NCBI RefSeq assembly: GCF_029544075.1
Contig: NZ_JAJQJH010000001.1
Location: 620,001 to 684,000 of the forward strand
Direction of reading: 5' to 3'
DNA from: Chromohalobacter canadensis
GTDB lineage: Bacteria; Pseudomonadota; Gammaproteobacteria; Pseudomonadales; Halomonadaceae
DNA length: 64,000 nucleotides
Shown here: positions 18,461-27,438 of the stretch, one piece after another
Numbering within the stretch: the stretch's first letter is position 1
How the letters are laid out: each line of letters starts with the position of its first letter
Program-made: the position numbers and the translations under genes
The notes under the pieces: generated by a model
What the model was told of the DNA's origin: nothing
The model's database searches: none
The model's input: the letters and a program-made list of their open reading frames with translations, nothing else

Positions 18461-20173
18461 ATGCCGCCATCCGATTCCGTATCATCTCAAGACGTCACGC
18501 ATCCCGGCGAACTTTACGGTCTACTCGAGGCCCTTACCCTGCCCGGGGGCGCGAGTCTTTGCTTCGAGAGTGGGGATGGGGCGCCGTGGCCGGTGGTGGT
18601 CATGGACATCGTCCAGGAGGAGTCGCTGTGCCTGGATGTCTCTGCGGTACCCGAGATCGTTCCTCGGCTGCGGCGCGGCGAGACGTTTCAACTGATGGGG
18701 CAGGTCGAGGGCACGATGCTGACCACCCAGGCACTCGCGGTGAATGAATGGCGGGAGCAGGGTGAGCGCCTGCAGGTGATATGCGATTATCCACAGGCGG
18801 TGTCCATGATGCATCGTCGTCAGAGTTTTCGTGCCACGTTGCGCGCAGGCATGGAGGTCGATGTCTTGTTGCACGTGGCGGGAGAGGAGACGTCGTACGA
18901 AGGACGACTTGGCAATCTCTCGCTGGGTGGCTGCCTGGTCGAGCTTCCGCTGGCCGCGGCGGCAGCGATCAAACCCGAGAAAGCCATCGATAGCATTCGC
19001 CTGACGTTTCCCAACCAGCGTCATTTCGAACTGCCGGCCAGTGTCCGCCACGTGCGCACCGACGAGGCATGGACACAGGCGCAGGCGGGTTGCGAGTTCA
19101 TCGGTTTATCGTCCGCGATGGAGCGTCTGGTGTGGTACTGCGTCAAGGAGATCGAGCGCGAAAGCGCGCGTACCGTCATGCACACTGGGCGTCCCCTGGA
19201 GCCGTCGTCACTGTTCCAATCGCCCGACGCTGCGCGGCGTGATGTTTCGCGTCGGCGGCAGACGCGATCGCAACCGGGAGGCGCGATGGCGTTCCGGCTG
19301 AAGAAGGTCGCCGATTATCTCAACGCGCAATTGGTACAGTTGAAAAGCGGTGAGCCGGTGGCCGCGTCTCAGTTGTCGCGCAGTACCGACACGCTGCTGG
19401 CACTGTGGGGCCAGGATCGTCAGGCTTTGCTGTATGCCATCGCGTGTCTGCGGGAGGAGTCGCATCTGGTGCAGCACAGCCTGGCAGTGGCTGTGCGCAT
19501 GCTCGATCTGGGGCAATCGCACCGCCTGGCGCCTGAACGTCTCAAAGCCGTGGTGGCCTGTGCACTGATCCATGACCTTGGCAAAGGCCTGCTGCCGGAC
19601 AGTTTGTTGCGCGACGAACCGCTGGATTCCGACGAGCAGGCACAGTTGCATCGCCACGTCGAGCTGATACTCGAACGCCTCGGCGAGTGCCGTTGGTTGG
19701 ATGGCGAAGTCGCCACCCAGGTGATCGGCATGGCGAATGAGCGTCTTGATGGCAGCGGCTATCCCGCCGGGCTCGAGGGAGAGGCATTGCCGACCCTGGC
19801 GCGCATGATGGCGGTAGTCGATGTCGCCGATGTCATGACCCGCCCACGTCCGGGGCGTGCCGCTTGGACGCAGCGCGATGTCTATAGACACCTGTTCACG
19901 CACGCCGCCGCCTTCGACAATACCTGGGTACAGCGCTATATCCGCCGTTTCGGCGTGGCGCCGATCGGCTCCCTGGCATTGTATGCCAATGGGGCCCTGG
20001 CGTGGGTCAAGCATCACGATGCGCGCGGCAATCCCGATGCGGTGCATGTCGTGCTCAATACCCGCAACCCCAAGCGCCGGCTCGACCAGCCGTTGAGCGG
20101 TCCCGACCTCGATCAGCTGGGAGCACTGAAGGAGACCGTCAACTCCGCGCGCTATCGATTGACACCGCCGTAG
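18461..20173 (+). CDS. PilZ domain plus degenerate HD-GYP domain protein
   Basis: A 570-residue signalling protein. Residues 1-110 resemble a YcgR-type N-terminal domain. A PilZ domain follows with the c-di-GMP motifs R120-x3-R124 (RRQSFR) and NLSLGG (152-157). Residues 330-500 form an HD domain with H339, H371-D372 (IHDLGKG), H399 and D454. The GYP signature reads MANERLDGSGYP, so the two histidines of the canonical HHExxDGxGYP are replaced by A425-N426. This suggests a c-di-GMP sensor whose phosphodiesterase site may be impaired or altered. Its 3' end overlaps the convergent araC-type gene by 35 bases. Confidence 0.8.
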   Translation: MPPSDSVSSQDVTHPGELYGLLEALTLPGGASLCFESGDGAPWPVVVMDIVQEESLCLDVSAVPEIVPRLRRGETFQLMGQVEGTMLTTQALAVNEWREQGERLQVICDYPQAVSMMHRRQSFRATLRAGMEVDVLLHVAGEETSYEGRLGNLSLGGCLVELPLAAAAAIKPEKAIDSIRLTFPNQRHFELPASVRHVRTDEAWTQAQAGCEFIGLSSAMERLVWYCVKEIERESARTVMHTGRPLEPSSLFQSPDAARRDVSRRRQTRSQPGGAMAFRLKKVADYLNAQLVQLKSGEPVAASQLSRSTDTLLALWGQDRQALLYAIACLREESHLVQHSLAVAVRMLDLGQSHRLAPERLKAVVACALIHDLGKGLLPDSLLRDEPLDSDEQAQLHRHVELILERLGECRWLDGEVATQVIGMANERLDGSGYPAGLEGEALPTLARMMAVVDVADVMTRPRPGRAAWTQRDVYRHLFTHAAAFDNTWVQRYIRRFGVAPIGSLALYANGALAWVKHHDARGNPDAVHVVLNTRNPKRRLDQPLSGPDLDQLGALKETVNSARYRLTPP

Positions 20174-21215
20174 CCCGGCCAGCCTCTTGGCCCGGTGGCG
20201 ATGTCCGGTGCAGGTCGCTGGGCCGAATGCCGAACTCTCGCTTGAAGGCTGTCGCGAAGTTGGCAGCATTGGTGTAACCGGCCTGGAGCGCTGCGGCTTC
20301 GACACTGTCTCCCTCGTTGCGCAGTGCCTCGTGGGCGATCTCGAGCCGTCGACGCCGCAGAAAGCGGCCTAGCGATTCGCCATAATGCGCCTGAAAACGC
20401 CGCTGCAGGCTGCTCAAGCTCATCCCCAGCCGCCGGGCCAACTCCGCTTGGTTCTCGTGGTAGGCTTCGCCGCTTTCGATCAGCGCTCGCAAGCGTTGCA
20501 GACGACGGTCCTTCGGGCCGCGAGCGTCCCCTGTCTCATGATGTCTCTTTTCCTCCTGTCCGTGCTTGAATTCGTACTTGGGCTCGTGCTTGAGAGAGTC
20601 TAATGCTTCGCCGGCCATCGCCAGGGCGCAGCCGAGCAGCTGCAGGCGATGGGCAGCGTCCCGGTTGTGTAGAAAGCGCTCTTCGAACAGCCGCTCGGCG
20701 AGCTTCGGCAGTCCAGGTGAGGGTGACCAGCGGATCAACTGCGCTTGTCGTCCCGTGATGGCCGGATAGCCATGGCGGGACAGCCAATTCGGTGTGAGGC
20801 TCAAGACTAAGGTGCGCTCGTGACCGCCGGCACGCCCTAGTCGAGTGAATCGGGTGGCGTCGGGAAGCCTGACCAGCAGCCCAGTGCTCGGTGATGCCGG
20901 GCCTACTGTCGCGGCCTGGCCGTTATAGCTGACGCGGGACTCGCCAGCAATGACCAGTGCGATCTTGATGCCCGCCGGCAATTCGGCGTGGGTGACCAGG
21001 TTGTAGCGATCGCCGACATCTGCCAGGCGCAGATGCATACCTGGCTGGAGCTCGGTGAGTAGCATACGCCCGTTGAGCAATGCCGAGCGTTGGTCCCAAT
21101 TGGGTGCCTCAAAGGCCTGTCGATTGACCAGAGACGCCGATAGCCTGCGCAACTCTCTCGCTGCGATTTTGCTCTTTCCCTCATCGGCTATGAGGCGAGT
21201 CGCTACCGCTGTCAT
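20139..21215 (-). CDS. AraC-family regulator of the siderophore receptor (PchR-like)
   Basis: A 358-residue transcription factor with a C-terminal AraC double helix-turn-helix (LARRLGMSLSSLQRRFQAHYGESLGRFLRRRRLEIA, then AAALQAGYTNAANFATAFKREFGIRPSDL). The N-terminal sensing region contains LPAGIKIALVIAGESRVSYNG. This arrangement fits PchR-type regulators that bind ferri-siderophores. It is divergent from the TonB-dependent receptor gene, the usual placement. The ATG at 21215 was preferred because AGGGGGAA lies upstream; a longer frame would begin with GTG at 21296. Direct repeats TTGCAAAG in the intergenic region are candidate binding sites. Confidence 0.85.
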   Translation of the reverse strand: MTAVATRLIADEGKSKIAARELRRLSASLVNRQAFEAPNWDQRSALLNGRMLLTELQPGMHLRLADVGDRYNLVTHAELPAGIKIALVIAGESRVSYNGQAATVGPASPSTGLLVRLPDATRFTRLGRAGGHERTLVLSLTPNWLSRHGYPAITGRQAQLIRWSPSPGLPKLAERLFEERFLHNRDAAHRLQLLGCALAMAGEALDSLKHEPKYEFKHGQEEKRHHETGDARGPKDRRLQRLRALIESGEAYHENQAELARRLGMSLSSLQRRFQAHYGESLGRFLRRRRLEIAHEALRNEGDSVEAAALQAGYTNAANFATAFKREFGIRPSDLHRTSPPGQEAGRATAVSIDSARS

Positions 21216-21263
21216 CGCAAAACGTTCCCCCTGACTTCGACCAACGTGGATGAAATGCCATGT

Positions 21264-21292
21264 TTGCAAAGTGATTTGCCGTCCTTGCAAAG
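21264..21292. promoter_or_regulatory. Direct-repeat TTGCAAAG pair, candidate AraC-type operator
   Basis: TTGCAAAG occurs at 21264-21271 and 21285-21292, 21 bp apart (two helical turns, same face), between the divergent regulator and receptor genes. The spacing is typical of AraC-family binding sites. Assignment to this regulator is inference. Confidence 0.5.
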
Positions 21293-21340
21293 GCACGTAG
21301 TGTCAATTGAGTGGAACAATATTGTGTCTACATCGCAACT

Positions 21341-21359
21341 GCAATTGATTCTCATCGGT
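21341..21359 (+). promoter_or_regulatory. Probable Fur box upstream of the TonB-dependent receptor
   Basis: GCAATTGATTCTCATCGGT contains the TGATTCTCA core common in proteobacterial Fur sites, although only about 10 of 19 bases match the full consensus. It lies 50 bases before the receptor ATG. Confidence 0.5.
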
Positions 21360-21408
21360 GTTGGTGCCTACTGACCAGGCGCCTGGTACGACAGCAAGGG
21401 AACACGAC

Positions 21409-23547
21409 ATGGCAACTCATAAACGCACGACGTATTGGGCGGTGACGACCGCCGGGGGGCTGGCGATCGTCCTGAGCGCGACCCCGCTCGCACTGGCCCA
21501 GGAAACGGATTCCTCGGACCGGCTGGACACCATCACCGTCGAGGGCAACCGCCTTTACGAGATGCTGCCGTCCGAGGTGACTGGCGGCTACACCGTCGAC
21601 GCCGCGACCGTGGGCACCAAGACGCCGGCCTCGCTGCGCGACATCCCCCAATCGGTGAGCGTGGTGACCCGCGACACCCTCGACGACCAGAACCTCGATA
21701 CCCTAGACGAGATGGCCAAGCGCACACCGGGAATGCGGGTGCTGTCCAACGACAGCGGCCGATCCTCGATCTACTCACGCGGCTATGAGTACAACGAGTA
21801 CAACATCGATGGCCTGCCGGCGCCGATGGCCAGCATCACCGGCTCGGTGCCCAACCTGGCGGCGTTCGACCGTGTCGAGGTGATGCGCGGGCCGTCGGGG
21901 TTGTTCAACAGCACCAGCGAGATGGGCGGCATCGTCAACCTGGTGCGCAAGCGGCCCACTGAGGAATTTCAGGGCCATGTGACCGGTCGCTACGGTAGCT
22001 GGGATCAGAATTATGTCGAGAGCGATATCTCCGGCCCCATCAATAGCGACGGCAATGTGCGCGGTCGGATGGTGATTGCCAATGACGATACCAATGGTTT
22101 TGCCGATTACAACGAGAACACCAATCAGACCTTCTACGGTGCGCTCGACATCGACCTCGACGAAAATACCATGCTGTCGCTCGCCTATCTGCGCCAGCAT
22201 CGGGACATCACGCCGAGTAACGGCGTGCCGTCCGATAGCGACGGCAATTTGCTTGATTTCAGCCGCTCCACTTTCTTTGGCGCCGACTGGAATGATTTCA
22301 ACAGCCAGAGCAACGACTGGATCGCCGAGCTGACCCATCGCTTCGATAACGGTGGTTATGGGCGTATTGCGGCGCGCTACTCCAATCGCTCTGCCGACTA
22401 CAAGTACGCCTATACCTTCAGCGGCGTGGATGCCAATAACGAGTCCAGCATGGTTGCGCTGGGCGGCAAGGTGAAGCAGGAGACGGTCTCGGCGGATGCC
22501 AGCTACAGCCAGCCGTTCGAGACCTTCGGCAATATCAGCGAATTCGTGGTGGGCACTGACTACAAGCGCTACGAGACCGAAATGGGGCAGGGTGTAGCCA
22601 GGTTGGGAACCATCAACGTTAATACCTATAGCGTGGATCAGTTCGACGAGCCTGATATCGATTACACGAGAACCAATAATCGCACTACGTTGGAAGAATA
22701 TGGTCTGTATTCCAAACTAACTTTCCGGCCAATCCAGCCACTGGCGCTGATCGTCGGTGGGCGTGTCAGCGCCTATCAGCAGAACCTCAGCAATTATCTC
22801 GATGATTCCTCGGATTCACGCAGTGACGATGCCAAATTCACGCCTTATGCCGGGGCGGTGCTCGATCTGAACAACGATCATTCGCTCTATGCCAGCTACT
22901 CCGAGGTGTTCATTCCGCAGAGCGACAGCATTGATCAGAATGGTCAGCTGTTGAAGCCGCGCGAAGGCGAGCAGTATGAGGTCGGCATCAAGGGCGGCTA
23001 CTTCAACGGTAATCTGAATGCGCGTGTTTCTGTATTCCGCATGTATGACGACAATGCCGCGGCTACGCCGGCAAATGGTGATACATCCTACTCGGTAGCG
23101 GTCGGGAAGCGTCGTATTCAAGGCGGCGAGTTAGAACTCACCGGCAGCATGACCGATCAGTGGGACGTGATCTTCGGTTATACCTACCTCGACACCGAAG
23201 TCGAGGATGGCGATATGCCCGTTGCCTTTATGCTGATGCCACACAATATGGCCAATCTCTGGACTCAGTATGGCTTTGAGGGCGGTATGCTCGACGGCTT
23301 CCATGTTGGCGGTGGAATAACGGCAATGAGCGACTTCCACACATCGACTTCACCGAGTGTTGAAGCGCCCGGTTACGCGGTGGTGAATGCCATGGTCGGT
23401 TACGACTTCACTAGCCACATCAAGGGCCAGCTCAACTTCAACAACATCTTCGACAAGACCTACTACGAACGCGTGGGTTCGACCAGTACCTTCAACATGG
23501 TCGGCGCGCCGTCCAACGTGGTGGCCTCGCTACGCTATGACTTTTGA
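21409..23547 (+). CDS. TonB-dependent siderophore receptor (FhuE/FpvA-like)
   Basis: A 712-residue outer-membrane receptor expected to import a ferric siderophore with TonB energy. A signal peptide ends near LALAQ. A DTITVEGN TonB-box-like segment and a plug domain follow (SLRDIPQSVSVVTRD, SIYSRGYEYNEYNIDGLP, VEVMRGPSGLFNSTSEMGG). The beta-barrel ends in NVVASLRYDF with a terminal phenylalanine. The sequence style is nearest to FhuE/FpvA-type siderophore receptors rather than FepA, so the substrate could be the island's own siderophore or a foreign one. ATG 21409 was chosen because the signal peptide starts there. It is divergent from the AraC-type gene. Confidence 0.9.
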   Translation: MATHKRTTYWAVTTAGGLAIVLSATPLALAQETDSSDRLDTITVEGNRLYEMLPSEVTGGYTVDAATVGTKTPASLRDIPQSVSVVTRDTLDDQNLDTLDEMAKRTPGMRVLSNDSGRSSIYSRGYEYNEYNIDGLPAPMASITGSVPNLAAFDRVEVMRGPSGLFNSTSEMGGIVNLVRKRPTEEFQGHVTGRYGSWDQNYVESDISGPINSDGNVRGRMVIANDDTNGFADYNENTNQTFYGALDIDLDENTMLSLAYLRQHRDITPSNGVPSDSDGNLLDFSRSTFFGADWNDFNSQSNDWIAELTHRFDNGGYGRIAARYSNRSADYKYAYTFSGVDANNESSMVALGGKVKQETVSADASYSQPFETFGNISEFVVGTDYKRYETEMGQGVARLGTINVNTYSVDQFDEPDIDYTRTNNRTTLEEYGLYSKLTFRPIQPLALIVGGRVSAYQQNLSNYLDDSSDSRSDDAKFTPYAGAVLDLNNDHSLYASYSEVFIPQSDSIDQNGQLLKPREGEQYEVGIKGGYFNGNLNARVSVFRMYDDNAAATPANGDTSYSVAVGKRRIQGGELELTGSMTDQWDVIFGYTYLDTEVEDGDMPVAFMLMPHNMANLWTQYGFEGGMLDGFHVGGGITAMSDFHTSTSPSVEAPGYAVVNAMVGYDFTSHIKGQLNFNNIFDKTYYERVGSTSTFNMVGAPSNVVASLRYDF

Positions 23548-23590
23548 TCGCCGCGCATATGACTCCTGACTTTCGTCAACGCTCGAAGAT

Positions 23591-23618
23591 TCCCTCCAGG
23601 CCTTCCGCCTGGGGGGGA
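23591..23618 (+). terminator. Possible hairpin after the receptor gene
   Basis: TCCCTCCAGGC pairs imperfectly with GCCTGGGGGGGA. There is no T-run on the plus strand, so termination is uncertain. Confidence 0.3.
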
Positions 23619-23625
23619 TGGACGT

Positions 23626-23668
23626 GATAATAAGATTGGTTATCATATAAATATGATAATCAATATCA
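23626..23668 (+). promoter_or_regulatory. Two adjacent Fur-box-like sites before the yncE-led siderophore operon
   Basis: GATAATAAGATTGGTTATC (23626-23644) matches 14 of 19 Fur consensus bases. TGATAATCAATATCA (23654-23668) matches 13 of 15 bases of the TGATAATnATTATCA form. An AT-rich GTTATAAAAT follows and may be the -10. This is the only obvious iron-responsive promoter before the run of biosynthetic genes. Confidence 0.75.
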
Positions 23669-23748
23669 TTTATGTTATAAAATCGGACGCCTGGAGTGTT
23701 CGCAATCCCGTCAGACGCTTCGCGTCCCATTTTCAGGAGACACGGCCA

Positions 23749-24939
23749 ATGTCCTATTCCCAACGCCAACCCTCCGGGGTACGCCGTCACGCCAGCCGGC
23801 TGCTCACGGTCTCGCTGTTGGCTGCCGCGATCAGTATCGCGGCCCCGGCGTTCGCGCATCCCGAGGTGACCCAGCGCACCCAGGTCGAGGGCAGCGTCTA
23901 CCAGATCGCCGTCAATCCGCACAATCAGCGTGTCTACGCGGCGGTAACCGGCAACCGCATCGTCGACACCGACGGCAGCGTCCGTGACGTCGCGCCCGGC
24001 ATTGTGGTGCTCGACGGCCAGACGCTGGACGTAGTCAAACGTATCGATACCGGCGACACCAGCCCGTTCGGCCTGGCCTTCAACGCCGAGACCCAGAAGC
24101 TGTATGCCACCGATACCCGCCATGGCACGGTGGCGGTCTTCGACGTGCAAAGCGGTGAACGCACGGCGTTGATCGACGCGCCGGAAGGGCAGTCCGGCCA
24201 TGTTCGCGAGGCGGTCGTTGATCCCGCCACCAATACCGTCTACGTCAGCGTCGTCGGCGGTTTTTCCCGGGGTGACGAGCCGGCGCCGAAGAGTGCCGTC
24301 TGGGTGATCGACGGCAAGACCGACACCCTTGAGGACGTCATCGAGAATCCGGTGCAGGTCGCCACCGGGCTGGCCATCGACCCTGCCGCCAAGCGTCTCT
24401 ACGTGTCCGATCTAGCCAATACCCAGGTGGCCGAGATCGACCTGGATAGCCACAAGGTGACACGCACCTTCGCTGCCGCGGCCGAGCCCGCGTCGGGCAA
24501 GAGCGACAAGGGCGAGGACCACGGGCGTCAGGAAGCCGCCGCCAAGACCATCAACCTGGAAATCGACACCCAGCGTGGCCTGCTCTACGCCGTCAATCGG
24601 GAGCCGGGCGAGATTGAGGTGATCGACATCGCCAAGGGCGAGGTCATCGACAGCATCCCGACCGGTGACGGTGCGCTGAGCGCGCGGCTCAATCCGCAGA
24701 CCCATGACCTCTACGTGGCCAACCGCGGCGACGGCACCATTGCCGTGATCGACGGCGAAACCCGTCACGTGAGCGCCTACCTGCCCGGTGGCAGCTATCC
24801 GCAGACCGTGGCGATCGCACCGGAGAGCGGCCTGGTCTATGTCAGCAACAAGGCCAAAGGCCGCGGTCGCGGTGCCCCCGATGACGTGCCTACGCCCTAT
24901 GAGCCGGGCGGTAACACCGTGATTCGGATCCAGCCCTGA
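23749..24939 (+). CDS. Secreted YncE-like beta-propeller protein
   Basis: A 396-residue periplasmic or secreted protein. A signal peptide covers about residues 1-37 (ends PAFAHPEV). It is followed by YVTN-type blades with repeated elements such as VYQIAVNPHNQRVYAAVTG, PFGLAFNAETQKLYATD and VATGLAIDPAAKRLYVSD. E. coli YncE is a known Fur-regulated beta-propeller of unclear function, which agrees with the Fur-like boxes here. ATG 23749 follows CAGGAGA. It probably heads the operon containing the exporter and ent genes. Confidence 0.85.
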   Translation: MSYSQRQPSGVRRHASRLLTVSLLAAAISIAAPAFAHPEVTQRTQVEGSVYQIAVNPHNQRVYAAVTGNRIVDTDGSVRDVAPGIVVLDGQTLDVVKRIDTGDTSPFGLAFNAETQKLYATDTRHGTVAVFDVQSGERTALIDAPEGQSGHVREAVVDPATNTVYVSVVGGFSRGDEPAPKSAVWVIDGKTDTLEDVIENPVQVATGLAIDPAAKRLYVSDLANTQVAEIDLDSHKVTRTFAAAAEPASGKSDKGEDHGRQEAAAKTINLEIDTQRGLLYAVNREPGEIEVIDIAKGEVIDSIPTGDGALSARLNPQTHDLYVANRGDGTIAVIDGETRHVSAYLPGGSYPQTVAIAPESGLVYVSNKAKGRGRGAPDDVPTPYEPGGNTVIRIQP

Positions 24940-25038
24940 TGAGATGGCCGAATCGCACTCGCCGGGCCCGAGGGGCCTGGAATCACGCGTTTTATGCGTG
25001 CGCCGGCGTCACCCGCTCATCGGCCTGCGGAGGAATCG

Positions 25039-26244
25039 ATGCTCCAGCTTCGCTCTGAACATCCGGGGCTTAATGTGCTCACCTTCGTCGCCCTGGCCGG
25101 CACCATGGCGATGATGGCGTTCGTCGCGGTCATCGGGCCCGTCGTGCGTCTGCTCGGTCTGGCAGAGTGGCACGCGGGGCTTTCGATGACGGCGGCCGGC
25201 GTGCTCTGGATGCTGGCGGCCCGCTATTGGGGCGGGTTGAGCGACCGAATCGGACGCAAGCGGGTGTTGGTGATCGCGCTGGCGGCCTACACGGTGATCT
25301 ATACAGTGCTGGCGCTCTTTGTCGACGTGGCGCTCCAGCATCCGCCGGCCGTGATCGTCTCGGTTGCCATGCTCGTCGGCGCTCGGGCCCTGGTGGGACT
25401 TTTTTATGCTGCCGTGCCGCCGGCGGCAGCGGCGCATGTGGCCGATCACGCGCTGCCAGGCAAGCGCGTCGGGGCCATGGCCAGGTTGGGCGCCGCCAAT
25501 GCCGTGGGCATGGTCGTTGGCCCGATGGCCGCGGGTTGGATCGCCCTCTACGATCTTGCGCTAGCACTCTATGTCGCCACGCTCCTGCCCCTGCTGTCCC
25601 TGATCCTGATCGGCTGGCGATTGCCGGATTCGGCCAGGGTGTCTTCGCGTCATGGCGAGACGCCGCAGGTGGGATGGCGGGACGCGCGCCTGCGGTTGCC
25701 GATCTATGCCGCCTTCGTTGCGATGATCTCGGTGATGGTCACGCAGGTGACGGTCGGGTTCTTCGCGATCGATCGGCTTCAGTTGTCGCCCGAGGAAGGG
25801 GCGCGGGTCGCCGGGATGGCGCTGACCGCGGTCGGCATCGGCTTGATTGTGTCTCAGGGGGTGATGACGCGCATCGAGTGGCTGCCGGCGCGCTGGCTGC
25901 TGCTGGGGGCTGGGTTGGCGAGCGTCGGCTTCGGCGGCGTCGCCTTCGTGCAGGCTCAGTGGCAACTGCTGGCGGTTTACGGCCTGGCGGGGGTGGGTAT
26001 GGGGCTCGTGCGTCCGTCGTTGCAGGCGTTGACGGCGGATTCCGTCGAAGCCCACGAGCAGGGCGCGGCCGCCGGTCTGGTGGCCTCGATCCAGGGCCTG
26101 GGCATGGTCGTCGCTCCCCTGACGGGAACGCTGCTGTATCGCTGGTGGCCGAGCGCGCCCTATCTGTTGGTCGGGGGGCTGTTGCTGATACTCGCGTTTG
26201 CCGTGGTCCGGCATCGCCCTAATCGCATTGGAGGGATTCAATGA
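25039..26244 (+). CDS. MFS transporter, probable siderophore exporter
   Basis: A 401-residue major facilitator with about 12 membrane segments. The loop 2-3 motif GGLSDRIGRKRVLV and a mid-loop at residues 195-215 are visible. GGAGGA precedes the ATG at 25039. Its TGA overlaps the entC ATG (ATGA), so it is co-translated with the 2,3-dihydroxybenzoate genes. Export of the siderophore (as EntS does for enterobactin) is inferred from this context; sequence alone gives only the superfamily. Confidence 0.85.
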   Translation: MLQLRSEHPGLNVLTFVALAGTMAMMAFVAVIGPVVRLLGLAEWHAGLSMTAAGVLWMLAARYWGGLSDRIGRKRVLVIALAAYTVIYTVLALFVDVALQHPPAVIVSVAMLVGARALVGLFYAAVPPAAAAHVADHALPGKRVGAMARLGAANAVGMVVGPMAAGWIALYDLALALYVATLLPLLSLILIGWRLPDSARVSSRHGETPQVGWRDARLRLPIYAAFVAMISVMVTQVTVGFFAIDRLQLSPEEGARVAGMALTAVGIGLIVSQGVMTRIEWLPARWLLLGAGLASVGFGGVAFVQAQWQLLAVYGLAGVGMGLVRPSLQALTADSVEAHEQGAAAGLVASIQGLGMVVAPLTGTLLYRWWPSAPYLLVGGLLLILAFAVVRHRPNRIGGIQ

Positions 26245-27413
26245 TTACCGCGTCATTCCGTCACGAGCCTGACGCGCGACGAGAGCGCGAGGAGGGTTCG
26301 GCTCGCTTCCTGCTGCGTGCGCCTCAGCATGCGTTGGCGACGACCGGCTGTCGCCAGCGGCTACCCGGCGGTCCGACCGCCACGCTGGAAGCGCGCGTGA
26401 AGGCGTTCTTTGCCGCTTTCCCACCGGGTCCGCCGCTGCTGGTCGGCGCCTTGCCGTTCGATCCGCGCGCCAAGGATGCCTTGTACCAGCCGCAGCAGTC
26501 GTCTCAGCCGGCGGCGATGGACGGGGCGCGTTTTCCCGACCTGTCCGAAGACGCCATCGCGGAACCGACGGCCGAGGCCTACGCGGAGATGGTCGCGCGC
26601 TGTGTTGCGCAACTGCAAAGCGGCGAGGGCGAGCTCCGCAAGGCGGTGCTGGCCCGTAGCCTACGGATGCGGGCCGCGGAAACGGTCGCGCCGCTGGCGC
26701 TGGCCTCGCGTCTCGGGCGCGATCCCAGCGTGACCACCTATGCGGTGCCGCTGCCGGTCGCCGCCGATGAGGCGCCGGCCTGGCTGGTCGGCGCCACGCC
26801 GGAGCTGCTGGTGTCGCGGCGCGGGCGCACGGTGGTGTCGCATCCGCTGGCGGGGTCCGCCCGGCGCAGCCGCGATGCCGCCGAGGATGCCTGCGTGGCG
26901 GACATCCTGAAAGGCTCGACCAAGGACCTCGACGAGCACCGTTACGTCGTCGAGGCGATCGTCGAGGCGCTGGCACCGCTGTGCAGCGAACTGGAAGCAC
27001 CCGCGCTGCCGTCGCTGCACGCCACCGAGACCATGTGGCACCTGGGCACGCGCATCGTCGGCACGCTCAAGGAGCCCGCGCCGTCCAGCACCGCGCTCGC
27101 GGCTCTGCTGCACCCGACCCCGGCGGTGTGCGGCACCCCGCGCCAGGCGGCGATGGAGGCGATTCGTACACTGGAACCGGTCGAACGCGGCTTCTATGCC
27201 GGGGCGGTGGGCTGGGTCGATGCCCAGGGCGACGGCGACTGGTACGTCGCGATTCGCTGCGCGCACGTGCAGGGTCGGGACTTGCGCCTGTTCGCCGGCG
27301 CGGGGATCGTCGCCGATTCGCAGCCGCTACTGGAAGTGGAAGAAACCTCCGCCAAATTCATGGCGCTGCTCCAGGCGCTCGGTATCGACGAACCCGTCCC
27401 AACCGACGATTGA
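26241..27413 (+). CDS. entC: Isochorismate synthase (EntC/DhbC)
   Basis: Converts chorismate to isochorismate, the first step to 2,3-dihydroxybenzoate. The 390-residue protein has the chorismate-binding fold: [64 protein letters not shown] and the Mg-binding [23 protein letters not shown]. It overlaps the exporter stop by 4 bases and precedes entE, which fits a catecholate siderophore pathway rather than menaquinone (MenF). Confidence 0.94.
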   Translation: MITASFRHEPDARREREEGSARFLLRAPQHALATTGCRQRLPGGPTATLEARVKAFFAAFPPGPPLLVGALPFDPRAKDALYQPQQSSQPAAMDGARFPDLSEDAIAEPTAEAYAEMVARCVAQLQSGEGELRKAVLARSLRMRAAETVAPLALASRLGRDPSVTTYAVPLPVAADEAPAWLVGATPELLVSRRGRTVVSHPLAGSARRSRDAAEDACVADILKGSTKDLDEHRYVVEAIVEALAPLCSELEAPALPSLHATETMWHLGTRIVGTLKEPAPSSTALAALLHPTPAVCGTPRQAAMEAIRTLEPVERGFYAGAVGWVDAQGDGDWYVAIRCAHVQGRDLRLFAGAGIVADSQPLLEVEETSAKFMALLQALGIDEPVPTDD

Positions 27414-27438
27414 GTTAATTGATGTGACCGAGGATACG

